Origin: Xiphias gladius
Lineage: Eukaryota; Chordata; Actinopteri; Istiophoriformes; Xiphiidae
Direction: 5' to 3'
NCBI RefSeq assembly: GCF_016859285.1
Contig: NC_053408.1
Location: 5,544,213 to 5,608,212, forward strand
DNA: 64,000 nt
The stretch's first letter is position 1. Every line of letters starts with the position of its first letter. Both the position numbers and the translations under genes were made by a program. The notes under the pieces are model-generated. The model was not told the origin of the DNA. It worked only from the letters and a program-made list of their open reading frames with translations, and searched no databases. Below, piece by piece: positions 54,345-64,000 of the stretch.

Positions 54345-54560
54345 TGGCAATGATAATTGGTTGGTCCACCATTTTGGTCTAGCCTGAAATATCTCAGCAA
54401 CCATATCATGGACTTCTTTGAAATTTAATACAGACATTTAACGTCCCCAGAGGATGAATTCTAAAGACTTTGGGGATTCCTTTTCATCTAACGCCACCAG
54501 CAGGTCAAACTTCACTTATCTAGTCACATTTCTCCACATCTACCAAATGGATTAGTATAT
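54345..54560 (+). repeat. Family C repeat, copy 2
   Basis: 'ttggttggtccaccattttgg', 'gcctgaaatatctcagcaacc', 'atttaatacagacatttaacg', 'cccagaggatgaattctaaag', 'ttttcatctaacgccacca'. Same order as 37425-37745. Confidence 0.75.
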
Positions 54561-56869
54561 CATTAGTATACTTTGCAAAGCATAATCCAAACGCACACCC
54601 CTCCAGCCCCACTGCCACCATCCTCCATACCCTCTCCCCAACCCACATCTGAAAGCTGTTAGCCCTGCATTTTCATGGTGACACAGGAGGTAAGCATAAA
54701 TCTCAACTCCTCCTCCAGCAGCAGCAGTGGTTTCTAAACCTGTGGAGGGCACCAGGATACCTCATCATGTATAAAACTTCTTCTACCGAGACCTTTACGG
54801 TAGAACCTCTACATAGGGAAATCAAAGACACTAATGGCAAAATCAGAGACGCTAATAGCACAAAAACAGCCAGGATGAGATTAATTAGTAATAAACAATC
54901 ACATTTTTAAGATTTATTCAACTATACTGAGGAGAAAATACTGCATCTGTAGTGCAAAGGATTAAAAATGAACTTTGACTCAGCTTGCTCTCTTCTTTCG
55001 ATTTGTCTACTTTTCCATTGCTGTAAAACACAAAAGGAAACAGGCAAAATAGGCGAGGAGCAAGATTGGCAAGGATAACTCTCACCACTGCAAGCAGTTA
55101 TACATAAACCATCAAAAAAGGGAAGGCAAGGCATGGGCAAAGGAAGTTAAAAACTGCTATCAGCATGTGTGATCAGAATATGTTTACTTGTCCAAAAGAG
55201 ATGGCATCCTGAGACTGGATAGGGTCTAAAAACATCAACAAAACATCAGCACATCTGAGCCAAATGTACAAGAGTGTAGGCACATCTTTTGATAACTGTA
55301 ATGAATAAGCAATAATAGCTTATGTTGTGTGTGTCGAACACAAAGGTGTTTGCCAGCAACGACTTTACTTTCAAAAAGATCTCTTTGCAAAGTTAGAACA
55401 ATCAAAATGGGAAAGAGAGAAAGCTTTTAACGTGGCAACTTTACTCACATCCTCCCCGTGAAAAGAAGAGGAAGGAGGGTAAGGAGGGACAAAGCGGCGG
55501 CTATGTGGCCATTTAAATGTCTCAAGTTGTATACAATCCCTCTGCTAAACAGTGGGTTAAGAGAAGTCTTTTTTACCCTTGCTGGATGTAAGGGGAGGGA
55601 GAACAGACCACATTGCATTCTTTTGTACTGAGGTCACTTTTTTCTTCTCAACCATTCTGAAGCACTCAGCAAACTTTGGGCTGGACTGAAATCTCAATCT
55701 AATGGAGCACTGAGAGATCTACTGCACATGCTCAGAGGTGACATTGCCTACTGGTGGTCCCCTCTTTTCAAAACAGACAGAATTTCCCAAAAAACGTCAC
55801 AGCAGAATATTTAATTAATAAGTTGACCTGGGTACTAGAATGGTCCTAAGAAATCGTGATTACAAACTGCGTCTGTCCACCATCATTTCAGACTGTAGCT
55901 TGTGAAAAAAAGGGCTTCAACATTGTCCAGACTGCTTTAACCAACACTGTGGATATTTTCTGAGGAATTTTACTATTTTTTTCCCCCTACTTATCCAGAG
56001 TCTGAAAAACGTGTGGATGCCTTTCTGATGTGTCAGCGTGCAGTTGGTTTGCTGAATGGTGACTAAGCTTTGCTCGTATCATATACTGTCTTTGGTATCA
56101 GCTCCCTTGTAAAGTAGAAAAATACAACAATACTACACGGTACAATTAACAAATTCATGATAATGCTAACTTCACTAGCGACAAAGAAATTAGATGTTTT
56201 ACATGCATAGCTCAGTCATACAAATACATATAATTTGAAAAATGAGGCCTAACTGTAGCATTTCACCCAAACATGCTCACTTACCAGGATGCCCAATTGT
56301 TATTGTTATTATTATGCATTAAATTGCATAACTTGTGTTACACACAAGAATTCAACTGACTAATGCAATTTGACAACATCTGCCCAAGAAAATTTCTTTT
56401 CGTTGCATTGCACCTTTTGCTGTCAAGAGTGTGCATCCACACAGGAGGAGGTTATGAATAAAGTTCAAAACAGAAGGATAGGCTGGACGCAATGACAAGC
56501 AGAGATGAAAGATTAAAATATCACCGTAAAATGTAAGCTGTGAGAGTCAGAGTCAAACAAGTCTTCAAAACTAAATGACAAAATCCACCTTGCCTTCAAA
56601 GCTAACTGTAAGGGTATTTTCTGATCTATCGGCAGGAAGACATTGTGTTAGTGCCTTCCACTAGTGCCACTGCTACGGTTAGGATCATTATGTTTAGGCA
56701 AAAAAAACCAAAAACGACTTGTTTAAGATAAGGGAAAGACAGTGTCATGGTCCGTTGACTGCCAGTAGGTAATGCGAGACAAACAGAATTCTTCCTTGGC
56801 AGAGTCACGGTTGCTTCTTGATCCGTCCATTTACCCCAAGTTCCTCCCAATCAGGTTTGTGATGGTTAT
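54561..56869. other. Intergenic, nothing recognised
   Basis: No gene or repeat supported. Confidence 0.5.
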
Positions 56870-57045
56870 AGCAATGTCATTCTACTGTTTTATTTTCCTC
56901 TTCTGTCTTTAGTTTACTCTGTTAAATCCTATTCATGTCCTTTTATATTTGTTTACATCTCGTCTTTCATGCCTTATGTGAAGCACTTAAAATTGCCTTG
57001 TTGTTAACAGGTGCTATGGAAATAAACTTGCCCTGCCTTGCTTTA
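56870..57045 (+). mobile_element. LINE/SINE 3'-tail-like fragment
   Basis: 'gtgaagcacttaaaattgcc' followed by 'aacaggtgctatggaaataa' and a short CTTGC-type repeat. This is the common 'aagcactt...ggtgctatataaataaa' ending of fish retroposons. Only the tail is present. Confidence 0.5.
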
Positions 57046-58384
57046 CTTCCACCTTTGCTTCCGAGACACAACAGTCATAATTCAAACGACCACAAGAAGT
57101 CCTTGTCAGGAAAACATAAACCTACCTTGTTTTACTCATTTTGAACAAATGACCAATGCTCTCATGTTTCACCTGTCGACGAGCAACTTCCACATGCTCT
57201 CTCTCGAGGCACTTGATCAAAACATATGTTCACAACAACAAGGTGGGGAAGAAAACGTCAGCCTGTTCCGTGGAATGGCTCCAACAAGGTGCGTAAAAGG
57301 GATGCAGGGAGAAATAAAGGCACCTGTGGCAGCCTGTGTAGCGGAGATATATTACCAGTGTCTGCGGTAGGCTCACCATCTTTCAGGCAAAGAAGCATTA
57401 CAAGACCAATGATGGGTAGGGATTGAAGAGTAATAGGTAATGGATTACTTTTTCTAACTATGGCCTGGCCACCCCAACCTCAAAAATGCGATTTTTCTCA
57501 CACAGATAAAATCAACAATCAAACAGAGTGTCGTTTACCTCAGCGCATCGTTTCTGTGGTTTCCTGCTCATTCCTGGAGGGAGTCCTACAAGTCCAAGCT
57601 GAGAGGCATATTTTCATCCTTCGCTGCCGTGTCCTGATGTAATGACAGGCGCTAGGAGCCGGGGGGCCTTGAGCAAACAACAGCGGCAGAATGTGAGGAG
57701 AGGCATTTTGCCGTTTACTGAGGGTTGCCAACATGTAACACTGATTCACAGATCTGTAAAAGGATGAAGAAAAACAGCATACACGAGCCATGGTAAATAT
57801 TCAGATAATTAGGAAATCTTTATTTAAAAATATTTGTTCCAGCCAGTGTTTTTCCATTCTTCCAACTAATGTGTGATTCTTTGTAAGTATGTATGAAACT
57901 GTTTGGGCATTTTCAGCAGCTCACAGCATATCTTCCTCGTCATATGGTTTTACTCACATTTGACATCATCGCATATGATGCACAGATGAATATTACTGGT
58001 AGACTGGTGTGTCCTCAAGAGTCATTTGCTGAAAGAGAAACAGAGAGGTGAAACATAAGGATTTTATTTTTCTCAATTGTTGATTTTGACACATTTGAGA
58101 AGGCTCAAAATGTCAAATATGGAGGAAAGGCAGCGCCGCACACTTTGGGCCAAGGTCTGATAACTGAATACTTGGCTCTAATAATATTTACTTTCAACTG
58201 GTAACAGGTATGCAGATCCGTCCCTTATGAAAACTGAATTTCAAAGAATCGCTAAACATTTGGAGACGTACGCTTGTTTGCTTTCTTACTGAGAGGCAGA
58301 TGAGACAATCGATATGAAGTTGATCCGTGCATTTAGGAAAGTCAAAGTAAAGAGACTGGTCCGGGAAGCTGGTTAAGGTGGTCA
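57046..58384. other. Intergenic, nothing recognised
   Basis: No gene or repeat supported. Confidence 0.5.
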
Positions 58385-58800
58385 GCAAGGGTGCAGCAGG
58401 CTCAGCTTCAACACTTATATTGTCAGAGCTTTATCAGCCAGGCTCAGCTGATTCGTAACTGTCCCTGTCAGCCACTCCACAAGGAGTCTGACCCCTTTCC
58501 TTCAGGCCGCAGCTACATGATGCTCAAAATAAAGAAAGTGGTTTGGACTCTTTTTTTATTCCTGTAGCTATTGAGAGACTGAATCTCTTACTATAAAATA
58601 GAAACTTGCACAGCTGCACTTTATCTTAATATGAAGTGCACTTTATGTGGCTCTGTTGGTGTCTATCTAATCTTCTACTTTTTATGTGTATACATATATA
58701 TATACTTTTTTAAAAAAATCAATTACTTTTACACTGTCATCAGTGTATTCCTGTGACCTGTAAACCAAGTTCTCCTTCGGGACAATAATAAAGCCGAAGC
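58385..58800 (+). mobile_element. Non-LTR retrotransposon (LINE) 3' end
   Basis: Degraded end of the second ORF ('ttccttcaggccgcagctac' and 'ggactctttttttattcctgt'), then the typical 3' UTR 'cttgcacagctgcactttat', finishing 'ctccttcgggacaataataaa'. This closing sequence is shared by many fish LINEs (L2/Rex-like). It is 5'-truncated at about 400 bp. The clade is not certain. Confidence 0.65.
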
Positions 58801-59254
58801 TGCGGATGGATGTGTTTGGTTGTAGCCTAGTTTAGCATCAAGGCTGAAAGCAGGGTGAAGGACGTAGTCTCCGCCAAAAGTGGGGAAAAATACACTCAAA
58901 AATATAGTCTTATCCACAAGTCGTACCGGCTATCTTGTTAACTAGCTTGCTAGCCAAATAAAGATCGATGTCAGTCTCTCCACCAAAACATCTGAGTAAC
59001 TTAACTGTTACTCAGATGTAATAAGTTCACGGCGAGGAGGGGACTTCAGAAATGCCGCTTGCAGTCTAGCCGTTTGTCGGTCAGTAAAGAAATTTAAAAA
59101 AAAAAACTCGCATTTCTACCCGTGTTAAACACACGAGGTACAAGTAGGAGTTGTTGGAGAGCATCTTTGGCAGAGCTAGGCTAGCTGCCCCCCACCCTCC
59201 AGCATTTTTACTAAGCTAGGCTACAGGTGGCAGAAGCTAGCTAACAAGGTACTG

Positions 59255-59297
<43 letters not shown>

Positions 59298-60835
59298 GAA
59301 CATGTAAACAATCTCCTCGTCCGACTCCTGGTAAGGAAGCAAACATTTTTTTGGTTTGAGGAATTAATAATCCTGGTTGTTGCGCAGTCACTGAGTTTTG
59401 GGCTTTTATTTCTTTGCACAAGTTAAAACTCAAATAAAAAACAAAACAAAACAAAAAAACAATTCAAAGTAATGTGCTGGGACAGGGGGGTATTCATGGC
59501 CTATAACTGAATACAGAAAAGTTAATATAAAACAGTATTTACAATGACAAAAATATATAGAGGCAATGACTTAAAAAACAAAACTATAAAACAGAGGTTA
59601 AGCCCTTTTTGTGAATATACTGTGAGGGGCTATAAGGAGTGACAAAAAATTCAAAAAGTAATTAGGCCCCCTATAATCTCACTGAAAATGTTCCCTGTGC
59701 TAGTGAGACGAAGGTTGAGAGTACGCAAGATTTCACTCTCTGAACTGTATCGATATATAGAAGTGAATAGTTGGAAACCGTTAATATCAGAAGTTGTTTT
59801 AGAAGTTGAAGCGTGTGAAATAAAGGATCTGAGGAAGTGAAAGGACAATCGCACAATCTGACAGTGTGAATGCCAGAAAGTTTTGACTCTACATGACTGA
59901 TGCAGTAATGTATTTTATGAATTGGTTGGGAACCTTGTCTGCCATAGTACGTGAACCCAAAGACTGAAAATCACTTGCGATCTTCTGATGGATGCATGTT
60001 TTGATGTATATTTTTCACATGTGTAGGAGCTGAGTGCTGCCCATCCATTACAAGGAAAGGATTTCGTGGATGGCTGAGGTAAGCTCTTTAAGCGTCTTTT
60101 CTTTCTCCTTTTCTGCAGTCAATACGAAGGAACAAATATCCAGCATCCAGCGGCTTGGGCAGCATTGTAGCCAGGTTGACTGATGCTTTTAACTTCTGCT
60201 CGTCTTTGTTGGGGAAAGTTACTAAGAGAGAAAATCCTACAACATGCAGACTGCCAAGACGCTGATAACATGACAGCATGTGTTTTTACTGTCTCACAGT
60301 AAAAACCAGGGACAGATAGTACAGGCCAGTAATTTGCTTACCATACAAGTAGAAGTATTAACAGGTTTTATTATTATTTACTCGCACACTCCAAAAATAT
60401 CGATAACCCTTTGGGTAATGGATACCACGCAGTGCTTCCAGCGAACAGTTTAAGAATCCAGACATAAAAAATGTAAAGCTCAAGAATGCATTAAAATATT
60501 TTTAGGTAATAAGGGATTTGTATTCTTACATTATTTGGCCAGAATATCATTGTTGTAGCAGTGTAAAAACTAGGAGGTTTGGTAATTTTCGTTTCTGTAG
60601 CTGAGGGGAGAGTATGAGTCATACGACAGATGGGAATATTTTCCCCACGTAGTTACAGGCTTCCCTATTTCCATTTCCAGTCTCCCATAGTTTGAGGTTA
60701 CCTGCTGTCTGCTCTGCCCTTTTCTCTCTATGTTATTTCTATAGAAGTAGTGGAGCTTTAATATAGATAGTAAAACTCCCACTTTTGCTTTGAATCCAGG
60801 TCCTTCTGCTCATTTAAAACTCTTTTTTTCTCTCC
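58801..60835. other. Intergenic with CA repeat
   Basis: Holds TAGC/GCTAGC-rich words (58930-59240) and the CA microsatellite; no gene supported. Confidence 0.5.
59256..59295 (+). repeat. (CA)n microsatellite
   Basis: About 19-20 uninterrupted CA units. Confidence 0.95.
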
Positions 60836-60922
60836 TTGTTTCTCTTCGTTTGTCTCTCTTGTCTTTCTCCTTCACCTGCACCTCCAACTTTCCCCCCTTT
60901 TCCTCACGTTAACATCTCCATA

Positions 60923-61069
60923 GGCTGCAGTATTTATGAGTTCTTGCAGAGGGGCGGCAGTGCAGCTGGAGTAACGACATTTCCAGACGGGATCTCTGAG
61001 CTCACCACCCCCCCGAATCATTCCTTGCAAAGTCACTTTGTGAAAGAGGCTGACTTTGGCCTCAAATGA
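60923..61069 (+). other. Weak terminal-exon-like stretch
   Basis: A long pyrimidine tract and acceptor (TCTCCATAG) are followed by an open frame ending at TGA 61067-61069 (for example GCSIYEFLQRGGSAAG, then HFVKEADFGLK). No homologue recognised and no partner exon found. Confidence 0.12.
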
Positions 61070-61629
61070 TGCTTCTTGGACACTGTCTATCAGGTAAAAG
61101 TTTACTGATGGTACAGAAGAGTGCTCAGCATGACTCAAGAAATTTGCAAAACATAGTGAGTATTGTAAGAATGACTACAAAAAGAGTTCTGGATTTGAAA
61201 CCTTAGGAAGTGGACGATTCTAAAAATTCTGGCCTTTATTAAGCATTTGCTTTGCTATGCAAATAAAGCAAAGGAGCAAAAGAGGAAAAGTAAGGATAAA
61301 AGGACAAGACAGTGTAGCTAAAACACTGACTAACTTTCCCAGATGTTGGGGAATACCAGTGTCAAACCATCCAGACGAGACTGCAGGTCAACCAGAAACT
61401 ACATTCAGAGAAGATTGGGAGGAAAACTTTAACTTTGGACAAAAAAAAAAAAAATCTCTTCTTTTTTTTCTCTCTTCAGAAGGCATGAGTAAAAGCATCA
61501 GTCAAAGCTTATTATACCACACATTTCTACAGTTTTAAAAGTAATTTGGAGTTGATGATTCCAAATGTTTCTTGAGATAGAGTACGTATCCTAAATGGAG
61601 ACACACACAGATAAAAACTCACTTTTTCC

Positions 61630-61663
<34 letters not shown>

Positions 61664-64000
61664 TGTGTCTGTGGTTGTGTGTCTCCCATCCAGAATAGAA
61701 TATTCCACCCAAATATCATTGTTTTAACTCCCCTCTGCCTGCATTGCTAAAAGACCCACCCACACTTTGAGCTATTGTCGCAGGGAAATATGACACCCAC
61801 AGGCACATTGGGGCTCTCTGCTTTTTGTCTTGTGGGCTCTGATGTTGTGCTAACGTGTAAATAATCAACATAAACACCTTTGGTGAGGGGAAAATTTAAG
61901 GGTTTCCTCTGATTCTCCACTTTTATAAAATGGTAGTGTAATGTCTAGGGACAAACAATTTGTTCTGGAGCTTATGAACATCATCTATCAACTATCCCCA
62001 TATCATACTGTGCAGTTAGCAACCAGTTGCTGCAGAGCAGTCATTTTTTTAAGTTTCAAAAAGGATTCAAATGAGCCGGAAAAGAACGATCAAACCAAAA
62101 AAATGAAAACTCTCTGCTCCAAAGGATGTACTAACAGCAGCCCTTCAGATAAACTTCTCTGTGTCCAGTATGCTCGTTCTGTCTCTGCCTCTCCCTGTTT
62201 TTAGTGGTGCCACGCTTGCCAGCGGTCTTGCACATTATCTGAAGTCAGGGAAGGATCCAGTCATATTTTCCATCCACATTCTGTGTCTGACTGAAAGTCT
62301 CCGCTGGCGGAAGAGTGGAGGGGTTGGGAGAAAAGGGAGAGTAGGCAGGGAGAGAAAGAGGGAGGGATGGAGAGCTGGGGAGTGGATGGGGGCTGGGAAA
62401 GTAGAGAAAGCCAGATGCAGAGACGAAAAGAAAACCAGACCAAGAAACAGGGTGGAAAAAGTTCTTTGCACAAATCTGTGTTCTGTGAGAGAAGTGGAGC
62501 CAACAGATAACTGTGTAGCACACTCCGCATCAAAACCGGAAAAAACCTGTGCCATGTGGGTATAAAGGGGAAACCAGTAATCTGACCTTTTAACCTTTAA
62601 CATTAAACTGTCATTGGATATTTAGCCCAATGAAGGACGTGGTACCATGATGGGTTAGCTACGGGCTTGTAGGTTTGGGTCCCCCACCATTTTCTCTCAC
62701 GCCCCAAAAGGGAGGCGATGTGTCATGATGGGTGGAGCTCATGAGAGACTGGGTTTGTTTGGCAGCTGAGCTCTGGTTTCAAAAGCAGCAAGGATGATTT
62801 AAATATCATTTAAATATTCAGTTTACCCTTTATACACATCTTTATACATAAACAATTCCCTTACTGTGTCCTTTACTGTGGGACGTTTTACATGACATAA
62901 TTACTAATAATTAAGTGAGAATGGTAGTTACATTTCCAATATGATCTCTGTACCAGTAGGTGTAAATTGATGGGACTGGGTTATCTGTAAACTGTATAAA
63001 AAGTCAAATGAGACATTTTTTATTAGCAGGTTCAGCACTGTATGATACACTGTCCGATAACCCTAATATTACTCCTAACACAAGTACTTCCATTACTGTA
63101 CTGTATGATACAGTATAATATATATAATATGTATATGTGTCATCTAAACAGTGTCATACAGTTGCATTCCAACTGTCCGTTGCCTGCTAGCGCAGAAAAT
63201 GACTGGCTTCAATTTAAATGACTACTGTAGCGGTGAGAGTGTTGCTTAGCCAACAAGCACCAACCTCAGCCCGGAGACTAAAACTAAAAAGACAAAAGTT
63301 GGGCCTTTATGAGATGATTGCAGTTCACATAGGGCTCTACTTGAGGTAACAGTCAGAAGTGAGCTCAAACATTCACCCTGTAATTGAGCATTTACCCATA
63401 ACGCCGCGTGGAAGTCCCTCTTTTTTTTTTTTTTTGTTTTGTACTCATTGCTACTGCGTTGAATGAACTTGCAGAGTCTGGGCCAGAGCTGGAAGGTTTA
63501 TTTTCATGGAGGCGACTGTTGTAGTCACACTAGTTATTTGCCCGTCTGTACACGTACCCGGTAGACTCTGGCGGTTCCTGACAGAGGATGAGGGTCTCTG
63601 CTGGAGACCCGAGGTTAACAAAGTGGTTGACTCTTATCAGATTTTACTAAATCGGGGGTAGCAATGCTTTGGCTAACAAAACAGTTCCAGAGCAGCATGC
63701 CATCTGTTACCCCACTCTCCCTGAAACATCTCCATATTGTTTCACACTTACTATATCAGAGGAGATTTCACAAGTCATGCTTGTAATTATTCGCCATTCA
63801 GTAGCAGTCCACTACCGTATATAGTCTGTTTGCTGTTTTGTAATTTTGCCCAAAAGTCTAGTGAGAATTATGATACCTTTATAAAGTGAATTTAAATGAT
63901 CTCACAGTGTGATGTAAAAAATGATTAGTGACTATGGTCACTAACTGGGATTAACTACCATCGTCACTGCACCAAAAAGGGGGAAAAAAAAAGGCAAATT
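61070..64000. other. Intergenic to window end
   Basis: No gene supported. Contains a TG microsatellite, a purine-rich stretch (about 62300-62460) followed by a TATA-like GGGTATAAAGG near 62559-62569, and a poly-T run near 63420-63435. Confidence 0.5.
61632..61662 (+). repeat. (TG)n microsatellite
   Basis: About 15 TG units followed by TC/TG variants. Confidence 0.95.

Noticed and set aside
62161-62603. Open frames on both strands across a purine-rich stretch
   Set aside because: Several frames are open at once because the DNA is nearly pure GA; the proteins are low complexity with no family.

Overview
The window looks like teleost fish (probably percomorph) nuclear DNA. It has short spliced vertebrate genes with GT-AG introns, AT-rich intergenic DNA, poly-A and CA/TG microsatellites, and many diverged fish-type interspersed repeats. 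I recognise five spliced host genes, whose exon sums give proteins close to the usual vertebrate lengths, plus one decayed leucine-rich-repeat (LRR) gene. No virus-like element, CRISPR array, rRNA or tRNA was seen.

Layout. 1-4595: no coding exon. The left part may be the 3' end of a neighbour such as hdac5 (inferred from synteny); the right part holds a terminal-inverted-repeat DNA element and the presumed g6pc3 3' UTR. 4596-7457 (minus): g6pc3, six exons. 7458-7870: a 413-bp divergent promoter with a CTCF-like site. 7871-14904 (plus): lsm12, five exons. 16934-18870 (plus): a two-exon LRR membrane-protein gene whose second exon carries frame changes, a stop and altered invariant residues. 20441-23985 (minus): tmem101, four exons. 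26514-26960 (plus): a cone transducin gamma gene (gngt2), two coding exons. 29457-36252 (plus): retsat, eleven exons. 36253-64000: about 27 kb with no recognisable gene, made of old repeats, microsatellites, LINE tails and a few weak exon-like stretches.

The genes are not a pathway. g6pc3 (ER glucose-6-phosphatase), lsm12 (RNA-binding and NAADP-linked protein) and tmem101 (multi-pass membrane protein) form a block also present on human chromosome 17q21, here with tmem101 apparently turned round. gngt2 (cone phototransduction) and retsat (retinol saturase) follow.

The most notable non-gene signals are: twelve copies of one AT-rich fish repeat, one split by a second repeat; a repeat at 44.7-45.0 kb that carries a perfect nuclear-receptor DR1 motif; a 63-bp Tc1-like remnant made of its two ends only; and the decayed LRR gene in which three invariant cap residues appear changed by the same kind of transition. 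I did not find a convincing undescribed system.
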